A stretch of DNA of 64,000 nucleotides, from positions 372,001 to 436,000 of the forward strand of contig JAUTDP010000017.1 of assembly GCA_033439795.1 (NCBI GenBank), read 5' to 3'. A program made the translations under genes and the position numbers. Below, one piece after another: positions 37,420-50,179 of this stretch. This stretch comes from Sordaria brevicollis (lineage: Eukaryota; Ascomycota; Sordariomycetes; Sordariales; Sordariaceae). Numbering within the stretch: the first letter of the stretch is position 1; each line of letters opens with the position of its first letter. Under the pieces are notes generated by a model, which did no database searches, was not told the DNA's origin, and saw nothing but the letters and a program-made list of their open reading frames with translations.

Positions 37420-40400
37420 TATTATTAAAAGTAATTAACGCTACTCTTCATATTATTTAAAATACTTAAAATCAATCGTAAGAATAATTTTAACGCCTTC
37501 GAATACAATAATAATAGTAATAATACTTCTACGAATAACAATAATATTACTATAAATTCGAATAATTCTAATTCTAATTTTAAATTAAATTCGGATATAA
37601 ACGATAATAGAACGGGATTTATAATAATAACTAATATTAAAAACGAATATAAATTAAGCGAAAATCCGGTATTATTACGAAATAATAATTAAGTAGAAGA
37701 GGAATTTCGTAAAGTAGGAATATAAATAGAGTATAACGGTTAATTCCAATACAACGCCGATTAGCCCCCTAATATTCTGGATAAATTATGTTATAATTTA
37801 TTTATAAATAAATTAGATTATAAAATCGAAGCCTCGGTCGAAAATATAACGCTTAATATTATAAAAGCTATTTTCTAGGATATTTATAGCCTATAATTAA
37901 ATAAGGGTAAATCTATTGAATTAAAATTAAATATTAATAAGACTAAATCTATAAATAATTTTAATATAAAATTCGAAATAATTGAAATAGAGGATTTAAA
38001 TAATTCGGACGATAATAGTAAATTTAAGGAAGATTAAAACCAAAATTAAGATTAAAATTATAAAAACTATAAAACTTAAATTCTAATAAATCTAATCTTA
38101 TAACCCCTACCTATTCGTAGAAATTAAAATTAAGAAGTTTAAAAATAATACCAAAATTAAAATTACAATTATAAATAAATTTATAAAATAATAAATAAAT
38201 TAATTAATCCGATAATAATTTATAAATTTATACTTATAAAAACGAAGATAACGGTATTTTAAAACGGATTCGTATTATAAATTTAAAATACTAAATTATC
38301 CAAAGCAAATTACCGCAAACTAATCCAATTACTCTAAACGGTATAAAATATTAAAAATATTTATAATCTACTACTATATAAAGATATACTTATAAATAAA
38401 TTTAATAATAATTTACCGCTTTATATAATATAGTTTCGAATGATATTTTTCGATATAAGGATATTACCAAATTATATCTCGTCGAAAGAAGAATTTCAAA
38501 TTTTCGATATTACATATATATTCGAAACTTTACTTAAATCAAAAAGTATCCGCCGTCAAATATATCGCAGCATAACTATTTTCACAAATCGGCTAATTAA
38601 TAACCTATAGGAAGTATAATAATAAAGTTAATTTATACGTATAACCTCTAAAAAATATTTAAAATATCTAAATAAACTACCTATATTCCTATCCGACTTT
38701 ATTTATTAATATTATAATAATAACGGTTATAATTATAATAATAAAAAGTATAATATAGTTTATATAAAGAAAGTAATTTATTATAATTTAAATTATATTA
38801 AATTAATAGAGCGAAAAGGTCGAATAAGCGATGTAATAATATAACTATAAAAAGTATATAAAAAACGCATTTTATAAAAGAAATAAAAAACCTCAATCGC
38901 AATTTCAAAATTCCTCTTTTTAATAAAGGTTACTAAGAATTATTTATCATCGAAAACAACTAGGAAAAAATTAAATATAAATAAATTTTAAAATATATAA
39001 ATTATATTAAAATTAACTACGAATTCAACCCGGTATTTCCAAATATATAGAAAAAATATATAATACTATCTACGGTCCGATATTTCTTTAATAACGAAAC
39101 CTCTAAATTCCGGCCAATTATTATTACTATACCGTTATAAAGCGAATTTAAATTCAAAACTTACTCGTAAAATTATTTTATAAAATAAACGAATAAATAA
39201 ATATAATTATTACTAATCTAAATATTCGTAAATAAATTTAAATTCTTTTATAATATACAGCAATTAATATACAGCAATTAATTTTAAAAATTCATTTCTT
39301 CTATTAATTTTTCCCTCGAAAACTAAAAGAACGACGATTAAATATTATTATACTAATACTTTATTTATTTAACGTTAACTTATCTAATATACTAAAATTA
39401 TTTATTTATATAATTAAATTTAATAAAAGGGTAGAGATTTTTATTAATAAGAATACTCCGATAATTATATATCCTTTCGTTAATACTTTAATCGGAAATA
39501 TACTTTAATAATAAAAAATATTTAATTATTTAAATTACTATATAAAAAGGCCTTACCGATTCTATTTTATCGAAAAAATAAACCGGTTTAATTGAACGTT
39601 TAATATATAAAATTAAATTCGGTACTACTTCTAATATCTTTAGAATATCGTAAACGCCAAAATAATAATAAGAAAAATACAAACCAACGCTTTAATTAAA
39701 TTAAAATTATTATTAAATTTCCAAATCTTAAATACCTTACGGATATTATTCCTTACCTTAAATATTATTAAAAATAGAATACTAAATATTACCTATTTGG
39801 AATATTAAAACTTAATATAATAATTCCTTTATTTTATTTTCGATTATAACGAAAGTAGCTTCCTATTTAAAATAATATTAAACGAAATAATTATTAAATT
39901 TATAAAATTTTTTATACTAATTAAATAAATTCAAATATTATCCGTATAAAAGTATATTAATTTAATAAATATATAATAAACTATTCGAACTATTATTATA
40001 ATACCCGTCTTTCTTTATATTTAATTAAAGGATACGCATTTTAAAACGTACTTATTAGAATATATTTAACGACTAATTAAAAACTACTTTAATATTATAA
40101 AGCTTTAAAATATATTACTAATAGGCGTTTAATTAATTATAACCTATTATATTATATTTACTTTCTAAATATTTACTTTATCCGTTATTATAATATATAA
40201 AAAGAATAATTATAAGAATAATAAATTTAAATTCGATATATATATTAAAGAAGGGAGAGCCTCCTTATAATTTATATTTATAATTCGTATATAATATACG
40301 AAAATAAAGGAAACCACCCGCAATAAGAAAATATCCAATTTAATTAGCGCAATATAAGGATATACGGATAACAAGGCCGTATCTCTCGCACTAACGGACG

Positions 40401-41000
40401 CTACAAGTCTTATTATCCGGCAATAAAACCGAGAATCCCGGCCGGTAATACCGGTCGCACTTCTATAATTTCCGGGTTATAGCCGGCCGAAGCCCCCGGC
40501 TCCAATATTTATTACTATTATAATATTATAAATAACTCGCCCAATATCTAAAAATTCGCAATTAATATACCAACCCCTAACCGGTTCGATTAAATCGGTA
40601 GTAAAATAATTAAGCACTATAGTAATATAGCTTAAATTAAATATAGAAGATAAAAGGAAAGCGATTAATAATAAATCGAAATCGATAATTAAAAAATAGT
40701 TCAATAAATTAAATCTACTAAATATTTATTAAAGTCTTTATTATTTTAATTCTATTATAAAATATAATAACCTTCGCCAAAATAATACTTTTTGAAGAAA
40801 AGTAAAATATAGGTATATTTATTTACAATATTTATAAACTTTTTATTCCTTTATTTCATAATTAATTATTAATTAATATTTTTAAAAAAGAAATAGGCCG
40901 TATAAACTTATATAACGTTACTTCTAAACTTATAATTAAAGATAATAGACGTTAAACTATTTTATTTAAATTTATAAGGTATTTTATATATATATTCCCA
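37420..41000 (+). pseudogene. Transposase relic, probably Plavaka/KDZ-like
   Basis: Plus-strand reading through RIP-type stops gives LLYKDILINKFNNNLPLYII near 38,370-38,430, SSKEEFQIFDITYIFETLLKS and RRQIYRSITIFTNRLINNLW near 38,480-38,610, then LPIFLSDFIYQYYNNNG. Farther on, near 39,480-39,600, it reads VNTLIGNILQ, two stops, KIFNYLNYYIKRPYRFYFIEK. The last block fits GDxPQQxKxxGxxxxxxxRxCRxCxVE, seen in fungal Plavaka and related KDZ/CMC-type DNA transposases. The identification rests on remembered family patterns and needs a profile search. No terminal inverted repeats were found. Confidence 0.45.
40270..40500. other. Short GC-richer, RIP-poor patch
   Basis: Retains CA and GC-rich words (e.g. 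CCGGTAATACCGG, a perfect inverted repeat, near 40,452) inside strongly AT-rich flanks. Possibly a young or single-copy insertion or an element end. Confidence 0.4.
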
Positions 41001-44000
41001 AAAATTTATAAAAGATTCTAATTATTTAAAGAAATATATCCTAATATCGCTAAAAGGTAGAATCTAAATTTTAATTAAAATAATCCGGAAGATTTAAATA
41101 ATATTTTAAAATAATTAATATATATTACGGATAAATATTGTAACCCTTCGGTATATTATAATATTAAACCTAAAATTATACAAAAGTAATAAAACGAATT
41201 ATTTTTTATAACGTAAATAATTAGGAAAAACATACTATGGTTATTTATCGATAAAATATTATACGCCATTCGCGAAAATTATAATATCTTCTACGTTAAT
41301 AATTTAAAAAAGTAACCTCCAAAATAGAATAAAATAGTAAAATTCCATAACCGGAATAATAATCGATATTCCTTCCAAATTAGGAACTATATATAAGTAA
41401 AAAAACCTTTATAGCAAATTAACGGCAACGATATATAACCTATTCCTCAAGTAAATTCCATTTTAATCCGAAGAATAGCCAAAGTAAATAGTATCTTTAT
41501 ATATAAAATCGTAAATAAATATCGAATTTTTATCGTCCTAACCTATTTTATCCTATTAACGAATAACGAAAAAAAGCCTATTCTAAATTATTAAATATAT
41601 AAAAGAAGAAAAGATCGTAAAATTATTAAATTACCGAAAATAATACTAAATACAATTTAGATAATCCCGAAGGATAATAATTAATTTATATATATTCGAT
41701 ATAATATATATTTTATTTAATATTCTATATCCAATTTATAAACGGAGGAATAGGATTTATTACCTTCCCGATAAAGTAAATCAATTTAAATAATAAATAT
41801 ACCGAATTCAATATAAAAGGGAATAAAATTAAACCTTTTTTTTTTTACTTTTACTATTCTATTTAATTATATTTATTTTCAGTATTTCGAAAATATATAA
41901 GGATAAATTATAAAAAAATAAAATTAAATCTCTAAATTAAAAAGTATAATTATTTGCTTACGGCATTAAGTAAAAAGGGAAAAAGGTATATATTTAATTT
42001 AGACTTTATACTTATATTTTATTAAAATTTTTTACAACTTAATTAAAACCCCCGCCCATATTAAATCCTAAAAGGTATTTATTATAACGTAATTTTTCTA
42101 CTTACTTCTAGCTTTATTTATTTAAAGGAATTAGATAACTTCTTATTTACTTCAAAATTTAGAAAATAATTTATCCTCTTACGATAATATAAAAACCCTC
42201 TCGCGTTTATATTTCCAACGCCCTTATCGCTTCTCCCCCCACTATATATTAAAACCTCTCTTCCAATTTCTCTCCTTATAATAGGGAAAATTTCCCCTCC
42301 TATACCCCTTTAACTTCTTCCCTTCGATTATATACCCAATAATTATTTTATTAATAACTTAACTTCTTATAATAATAATTTAATTTTATTATTAATCGAA
42401 TTAGGTTACGCCGATATATTAATTCGGGCGGGGTTATATTAAGAATTATTTTATAATTTTTAAATATTTCCTTTCTTTAACCTACGCGATAAATTTCTTT
42501 CTAAATACCCTTTTCCTTTTAAATAAAACTAATAATATATACGTATAATATCGAATTCCCCCCTCGATAATATTTAATTTCGTTATAACGTCGCCCCCTA
42601 GCTTAAATATTATTTTACTTAAAAATATAAATCTAATTAACTAATATTATTTCGCGGGGTTTATTATATAATAACTTTTAATACAAAAATATTAATAAAT
42701 AAATAAATATTAATATAAATATAAGTAAATATAAAAATTAACTAATACTAATTTAATATAATATATTAAAAATTATTTAGGCCGGAATTCGTAAAATCGA
42801 AAATATTAATCTTATTTTATACTAATTAATATTCTTTTATTATTCCCTTCTTCGCTTCTTACTTTCTTAATTAAATTAATTTAATACGAATTATAAAAAG
42901 GATCGGCTCGCTTAAATATTTCTACTATTAGGATACTAATATATATATCCCAAACTCTAATACCTATACCGGTAAGGGTAATAACCTAAAAATTTATCCT
43001 TTAAGAACGAAGATAAACGTTTTATAATATATTTATCCTAACTAATCCTATTAAATTCTAAGCCCGGTTCGAACTATAATAATATCTTCGGTAACGAATA
43101 TTTATTTCTAATAATAATATCTATTTAAATAAATACTTTCCGGCTCCCCTCCCCTATATACCGTATATAAATACTTCGAATTAACGTTTATAAAAAGTAA
43201 CGAATCCCGAAGAAGAAATATATTATATATTTAATTTTATATTTATAATACCCTAATTATCAAACCCTTTTATATTCGGGCAATAGGGTTTAATAATAAT
43301 TTAGTAAATATAATTATTTAAAATTAATTATAATATAAGTAAATAAATTAATCCTCTATCCCTTCTTCGAATTATTTATACCTAATACCTTAAAATAGCC
43401 GGATAATTTAGAATAATTTAATTTAACTCCTACCGGACAATTTTATACCTAATATTAATTAATATTAGGAAGTAATTAACGTTTAAAAATTAAAAAGAAG
43501 CTAGAGAAGAAATTAAAGAAATTAAATAATATATATTATACAATTCGTAATTAATACATCTACTACTTTATTATTAAAATCCAATTTATTAATAATTATA
43601 TCGAACCGAAATAAACGGATATTAACCGGATAATAATAAACGTAATTCGACGTTAATTAAAACCTACCCGAAAATAATAAATAAACTAAATATATCTATT
43701 TAAAAGATTAATTAACGTTAATAACCGACGATTGAAAAATAAACTTTTATATAATAAATAATTAATTAATATTAAAGGGAAGGGAAGGAAGGAAGAAGAA
43801 AAAGAAATAAAGTAAATAACCTTTTAAATTTTTAATATTAAAATAATAATCGCTAAGGTAAATACTCCCCTACCCCCCCGTACGGCTATATTTATATACC
43901 GTAATTAAGTAAATCCATCCCCGAAAATACTAACGTAGGGGATTTCCAAATTTTCTTACCCAATTTACTTTTTCGGCTACTATTATTTCTATTTATTTTT

Positions 44001-44700
44001 ATAAAAATTATACGTTCGCATATAAATACTTTAGTAATTTACTAACTTTAACGCCGCTAATTAATATATTTCTATATATAATAAATAGAAGATCGAATAA
44101 TAACCCCTACCTATAATATATTTAAATTTTACGTTATTAATAATATTCTTTTACTATATTTATTATATAATTAAGTCTATAATATTACCTAACTTAAGAA
44201 TTCTAACGAAGAAACGGTTTCCGCGTATAGTTATTAACTAATAGAAATTATACCCGCTACGGTAAAAAGTATTACCTTAATATATATAGGAGATTTCCTC
44301 CGTTCCTAACTTATTTAATTTAAGAATTCGAACGAAATTATTTCTATATACGGTTATAACCAAAATTAAATAATCGTCTAGAAATACCTCTCTATAACGT
44401 AAATCGTTAATTTAATAAGTTATATACCCTTCCCACCCCCCCTTCGCGCTATAAAGTATAAAGGGATAATTCAAATTATTTTTAAATATATCGCTAATAT
44501 TTACGATATAATAACTTTATCGTTTTTAATCCGATTATTTTTCTTTTCGGGATAATATAAATACGGGATAATATTAATACTTCTATCCGATTATTAAAGT
44601 ATTACGGAAAATACCTATTAAAAGTACGTAAATACTTATAGACCTTTAATATTCTAATAAAAGAATTCTCAACCCGCTTTAAATTAAAAATAATTATTCA
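41000..44700. other. AT-rich interval with scattered coding-like fragments
   Basis: RIP-mutated. Short coding-like runs occur on both strands but I could not assign any to a family. No LTR pair or tandem array was seen. Confidence 0.35.
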
Positions 44701-44739
44701 ATCCTAAGGAATTAATTATAGAACTAATTAAAATTATTA

Positions 44740-45664
44740 AATAAATTAATATAATGACGAAAAATATTAAATATAAACTATTAAATTATAGGAACTATAT
44801 AACTATCCTCTATGAAAGGCTTTAAGATTTACTAAGCGAAATTACGGATAAAATTTATTTAGAATTTCGTTCCGAAACCTATAAAAAACTAATAAAGGCC
44901 CGTAATCAATAACGGGAAATATATTTAATTTATTATATTAAATTAACCGAAAATAATAATAATATTTCGGATAAATCGTAGCGAAATTTTAAATTATCGT
45001 CCGGATAAATTTTACTACCGATTATTCGATTGATTTAAGGTTTAAATATAAAAAACGTAGGAATTCCCCCCTTCTAAAGTTAAAAGCGTCTACCCAATTA
45101 TATTAGCAAATTACTACTAATTATTACTTATATAATTAAATAAATAATCTTAATCCCGTAAACGTACTTAAATTATTTGCAGACTACGTCCCCGAACCGT
45201 TTATTTAATAAATTACTATTAATTATTAATTATATAATTAAATAAATTATCCTAATCCTATAATATATTTAAATAGAGGACCCGTATTCCCCTTAATTCG
45301 CGGGTTATTTACTAAAAAAGAAACCCTATAATTATAATACCGGAGCCGCCTTAAATTATATTTCTAAAATACAATATCCTAATTTTTTTAATCTACCCGG
45401 TATAAAAAAATAAATTTAATAATAATAATAAAACTATTTATACTCCTATTAAAGCGTAATAGCCCTTCTCCTATGACCCTAAATATTACCGGCCTAAATA
45501 CTCTTACTATATTTAATAATTTTATTACTCCCAATTCCCTTATTAAATCGACTTTTAATAATTTAAATACTACTTCTTCTAAAAAGCGCACTATTAACGA
45601 TACCAAGGAAATTCCTATTAAAAAGAAGAAGCGGATTACTACGTTTAGGTATAAAATTAAATAA
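44740..45664 (+). pseudogene. Unidentified coding relic with basic C terminus
   Basis: A plus-strand frame with RIP-type stops ends at 45,664 in a Lys/Arg-rich tail (EIPIKKKKRITTFRYKIK). Inside it an approximately 105-bp segment is duplicated (about 45,104-45,190 and 45,209-45,295; both read close to ITTNHHLYNQINNLNP). Family unknown; the basic tail could be a nuclear localisation signal. Confidence 0.35.
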
Positions 45665-45807
45665 TTTAGAGAGAGGAACGGCGAAGGGATATAGTAATAA
45701 CTTTATAATATAATTTAATAATAAAATTGTATACTAATTATAATTCCACGTTCGTCGCGATAGCGTAATTAATATAATATAATATAAATTTGGATATAAA
45801 AATTAAG

Positions 45808-46366
45808 TGCAGTATATAATTAAGAACAAAACTATTTCGCAGAACAATATATAATGAAGAATAAGACTATTTTACAAATAATGTGCAATTAAGAATAAAA
45901 CTATTTTACAAATAACGTACAATTAAGAACAAAACTATTTTATAAACAACGTACAATTAAGAACAAAACTATTTTATAAATAACGTACAATTAAAAACAA
46001 AACTATTTTACAAATAATGTACAATTAAGAATAAAACCATTTTATAAATAACGTATAATTAAAAATAAAACTATTTCACAAACAACGTATAATTAAGAAT
46101 AAAACTATTTCACAAATAACGTATAATTAAGAATAAAACTATTTTATAAAAAACGTAGAATTAAAAATAAGACTATTTTATAGACAACGTATAATTAAGA
46201 ATAAAACTATTTTACAAATAACGTACAATTAAGAATAAAATTATTTTATAGATAACGTACAATTAAAAACAAAATTATTTTACAAATAACGTAGAGTTAA
46301 AAATAAGACTATTTCGTAAATAATATACAATTAAAATGGAAATTATTTCGCAGCGAACCTACAATT
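45808..46366. repeat. 34-bp minisatellite, about 16 copies
   Basis: Head-to-tail units of consensus AATTAAGAATAAAACTATTT plus TACAAATAACGTAC. Variants differ almost only by C/T and G/A, as expected from RIP within the array. It lies at the right edge of the AT block, just before composition returns to normal. No coding content. Confidence 0.93.
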
Positions 46367-46549
46367 ATAGTTAATAGGGTGCCGGGTTAAATATTATATT
46401 TCATTTAATACGGATTGCCTAAGCTTTCTATATTAAGCCGGAAATTTATATCGGGTATAACCCAATTTTTAGGGCCCTATACTAAGTTAATTCCGATATG
46501 GAATTCGGTCCCTAATATTAAGACTTGGTAATATTGTGTTGTGTATAAA

Positions 46550-47782
46550 TATATTGTCAAACGCAATATAGATTTAAGGTTGAGGGGCAGTTAGCAGTAT
46601 GTCAACCCCGATATGCAATTTTGCAATTGACAGGAAGCTAGCATAGTATTTCTGCTCATGTCAGGCGACCCCCCCCTCCCAGCAGGGAGTGGGGAGAGTG
46701 GGTCACTAAAAGAAGATCAGTCGAGCCTGGAACATGCCCGGAGGCCGCTGGCGGCTGGCCACCGAAATACGGGCAAGTATGGACATCCATCCAGCTTTGT
46801 TTCCATGGATGTTGAATGATTCAGATGTTGTTTCAATATCATCTTCACATCACCTGCTCGACAACACGACCACCAACTGAATTGTCAAATGCTTCGTTTT
46901 TTTCCGAATTGGTCTGTGGAATGAAGCTTTTCAAAAACATGCGGCATGACATCACCGCTACGTCGAGCCGTGTTTGATTCCGTTCAAGCCAGCTTTCCAG
47001 CACAAGTCCTCCCTCCCGGGCAGTGTTGACAATGACCGCCGAGATTACGAACGGGAACGGTTCACCAATCAAATGAGGGTCCAAGACATTTCTGTTGGGC
47101 AGGGTCTCTCTGGGGTTTCTGGAGGATGGTGTGCCGACGGGGCTGAGTGTCTGCTCGGCAGGTTCCCTGAACTCTCGGCTGCTACGTAGTGAGAGGTTCT
47201 GGCCCTTTACTGATCACTCGCCCCCCAGTCGCCGTTACCTCAAGCGATTTGGGATTTATTCGCTTCCTTCTCTTATCTGCCACTTGTGCAGTTGCAGTGA
47301 CGCGGTTGTCGGTGCGTCCGGTGCGGTTGAAAAGTGGTGACCCCCTGTGTCGTCAGTTGCAGGTACCGTGCTTGTTCTTTTAAAGAAGAAGGGTCCAAGT
47401 TGGTTCCGGGACCAAGATCTTTGAAAGGTGACGACGATTAGGTTGTTATACGCGGACCGTTTGACCACCACCCTTCGGCCGTCCCTACACCTTTTGTTCT
47501 TCCTCATCCTCCCTCCTTCCTATTTACTGACCTCATCCCAACGACCTTGTCTCGGTTACTTGAGACAGTCGAATATAACCCGTCTCTGATCCATATCCTA
47601 TCTTATCCTTCTAGTTCTCATCTTACATCTACAGTGTTTGCATTATACATTCGGCATTGTTTTGCCATATCTACGAATACCCAGTACATAATCTATAATC
47701 AACACCCCGCCGCGCTTTGACAACCACAGCCGCCAACAGCTCTGAAGTTCGAACAACGACCTAGTTTCTCAAAGAAGCTGCG
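46550..47782. other. Intergenic region upstream of DUF2985 gene
   Basis: Composition is near normal. No supported gene; small frames at 46,845-47,507 on both strands lack any known domain. The last few hundred bases (CT-rich) are the presumed promoter and leader. Confidence 0.45.
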
Positions 47783-48877
47783 ATGGTTGAAAGCAACCAT
47801 GTTGCCTCAGAGGGCCCGACCCAACAACATACCAACAATCTATCTCCCCACGATGTTCGAAAGGCAGTCACGTCAGAAGAACAGCTCCTCCCGAGCCGCC
47901 AGGTTTCGCAGCAAACCGACACCATGAAACCCGATGCTCGATTATCGTCAGATGATGTCACCTTGGCAGTACCAGCAGAGCGCGTCGTCGAAGAAACAGA
48001 GTACACGCGGCCATTTGACAATGGTTATCACTTTCCGCCCAAGTACTCGTGGCAAGAATCAACAAAACAAGGACTCGCTTCGTTCTGGAAGTTCTTCACC
48101 ACGCCAATGGGCTGCTTCTGGACAATCTATGGCCTCAATGTCGTGGCTTGGGGTGGCATGTTGTTCCTCCTGCTCTGCAACGCCGCGCCGGCCATGTGCC
48201 ATCCGACGTGCAACGACATCGACTCGCCTAGGCGGAAATGGGTTGAGTGGGACTCGCAAGTTCTCACGGGACTGTTCTGCGTCACTGCGTTTGGACTGGC
48301 GCCATGGCGTTTCCGCGATCTATGGCTCCTGATGAAGTATCGGATACGGGGGCAACAAGAAGGTCTTCTCAAGCTCGCTGGGATTCATCGCAGCTGGTTC
48401 CGTCTTCCGGGCACGGAGGAGCTGTCTCCAGATATCGGACCGGACAATGTCCCCGCCGATGTCCCCAAGCAATGCGTGCCCATCCCGCAAGAGAAGATGC
48501 CCAACGCACCGTTAACAGGCGTCCGCGCGCCGGCGACCGGGGTTTGGAAGATGGACTTTATGATCTGGTGTATGATTCTCAATACCTTGGCTCAGGTCGG
48601 TCTGTGTGGCATAATGTGGGGCATGAACCGCTATGACCGCCCCAGCTGGACGACGGGTTTCCTTGTGGCTATCGGCTGCATCATCGCTATGGTCGGTGGG
48701 CTGGTCATGTTTTTTGAGGGGAGAAAGGTGAAGAGAATTGAAGGTGTCCCTTGCAGCGAGCGAGATCTGCAGAAGTTAGCGGAGGACAGGGAGAAGGGGA
48801 TCCTGCACTACAACAACATCAAGGACAAGAAACCGAAGGAGAAGAAGAAGAAGCAAAGCGATCCTGAGAAACAGTGA
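47783..48877 (+). CDS. DUF2985-family membrane protein
   Basis: Single exon, 364 residues. The protein belongs to a fungal family of uncharacterised multi-pass membrane proteins (DUF2985). Residues 1-90 are polar and probably cytosolic. Hydrophobic segments lie at about 111-134 (FWTIYGLNVVAWGGMLFLLL), 159-176, 257-281 and 291-312. Family-typical blocks are WKFFTTPMGCFWTIYGLN, NDIDSPRRKWVEWDSQVLTG, FGLAPWRFRDLWLLMKYR and GIHRSWFRLPG. The C terminus is highly basic (KDKKPKEKKKKQ). No enzymatic motif is visible, and the function of the family is not known. The start is the first ATG, in a favourable context (GCGATGG). Confidence 0.85.
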   Translation: MVESNHVASEGPTQQHTNNLSPHDVRKAVTSEEQLLPSRQVSQQTDTMKPDARLSSDDVTLAVPAERVVEETEYTRPFDNGYHFPPKYSWQESTKQGLASFWKFFTTPMGCFWTIYGLNVVAWGGMLFLLLCNAAPAMCHPTCNDIDSPRRKWVEWDSQVLTGLFCVTAFGLAPWRFRDLWLLMKYRIRGQQEGLLKLAGIHRSWFRLPGTEELSPDIGPDNVPADVPKQCVPIPQEKMPNAPLTGVRAPATGVWKMDFMIWCMILNTLAQVGLCGIMWGMNRYDRPSWTTGFLVAIGCIIAMVGGLVMFFEGRKVKRIEGVPCSERDLQKLAEDREKGILHYNNIKDKKPKEKKKKQSDPEKQ

Positions 48878-50179
48878 TATGCGTGAAGGGGGGTCGGTGT
48901 TTGGTTTTGGGATTAGGCGTTATTCGGTGGAAAAGATCTCAGCAACAGCCCAGGAGGTTGTTATGATGGGAATCAGGGAAAAGGATATGGAACATTGTTG
49001 GCTATTGTATTGGTGGCGGGAACGAGTTTCGATACCCCTTCTTTATGAGAAGATGAGATGGAAAACAGAACACGAAGGACAGTTATGACTAGTAATAATA
49101 TGTATGAAGACTCTATGATACCGAGACCCGCAGAGATCGCCATTTCACAGCGTGGTGTACTGCATGAACGAGCATGGTTCGAACGCGAGGCGGTGAATAT
49201 CTCGATCTCGTCTATCTTTCAAGCTGTTCACGTTCACCTATCCGCTCTTCATCAGCACGGATTTAAACACATGACACAACTCCAAGTAAACGTTCCTGGT
49301 TGTACGTACGTAATCATGTAGTTACTGGCGTGAGGCATCGCAGTCACTTGATCATTCAAAGCAGCAAGGGTTTTGAGGCGTTGTGGCTCAGCTTTGTGAT
49401 CGGGCCATTCCACGGCCTGGACACCTTGATGGCCTCTTCCGGCGTTATTCAAGCCGCAGTGACCAACCTCAAGCGAGGCCGTTTCAACACTGACAGCCTG
49501 TGGAATTCTGCTGTGGAAATGATCGGCCCGCGTTTATCTGGGGTGCCGCAGTCAAATTGTCCGCTGAAGGACCGCTCCACACTGGTTTGTCACCCACCCG
49601 ACCCAGGCAGGACCCCGACTGTTCGCCCGCCCTGGTGTTCATGGCAACATGTTCCCGAGCCACAGACAAAGGAACGGACCAGATTGACGCGTACTTCTCC
49701 CGAAGATTTCAAGGCCAACTACGAAGGTGTTCTTTTCGACCATCTAGAACCTATCGAATTTGTTTCACAGAGCCATCTTCACGCTCACGGTTTTATCGGA
49801 AACCGTATCACATCATTCGGTTCCATCCCCAACCCCAACCTCGAGGAAACGCAAGCAGGGCAGTCAGCTAGGTAGGGTAGCCTCCATCTCCGCGCAGTAG
49901 CGCATACTTTAGCGCCCCCATTGATCGTCCAAGAGGGAAGGTTACCGATATCGTTATCAAGTCCTGGCATCATAGGTACCTATCACTTGATCAACAACCC
50001 TCCCGGATCCCGTCTCCCCGATCATCATCCCTCCGTCAACCGGATCATCCGTCGATTGACTTTGACCTTTCCGGTCTTTCCTCGAGGCTTTGCGATTCAG
50101 AAAACTTTCTCCCAGATACCCCAATTCTTCGAAGCCGAGTTGAAGGGAGAAAGGCAGACATACAAAGATAACCGACACC
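48878..50179. other. Intergenic region, 1.3 kb
   Basis: No recognisable gene. The 191-codon frame at 49,300-49,875 has no domain, and overlapping frames on both strands are similarly long. I treat it as noncoding, though an unannotated fungal-specific gene cannot be excluded. Confidence 0.4.

Larger units (their letters stand above)
30540..46550. repeat. AT-rich, RIP-degraded repeat block (right)
   Basis: Same composition as the left block, with CpA almost lost and TpA in excess. Left edge is sharp near 30,540, after a G-run that still belongs to the gene block. The right edge is between about 46,400 and 46,560. No clean LTR pair was found by eye. Coding relics are visible on both strands. 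Confidence 0.93.

Noticed and set aside
45388..45606. 72-codon minus-strand open frame
   Set aside because: Antisense to a better plus-strand relic with a continuous frame into a basic tail.
49165..49190. GGTTCGAA word resembling a tRNA B box
   Set aside because: No matching A box, acceptor stem or anticodon arm could be built around it.
49300..49875. 191-codon open frame between DUF2985 and SLC35F6-like genes
   Set aside because: No domain, no conserved pattern, and a comparable frame overlaps it; not enough support for a gene.
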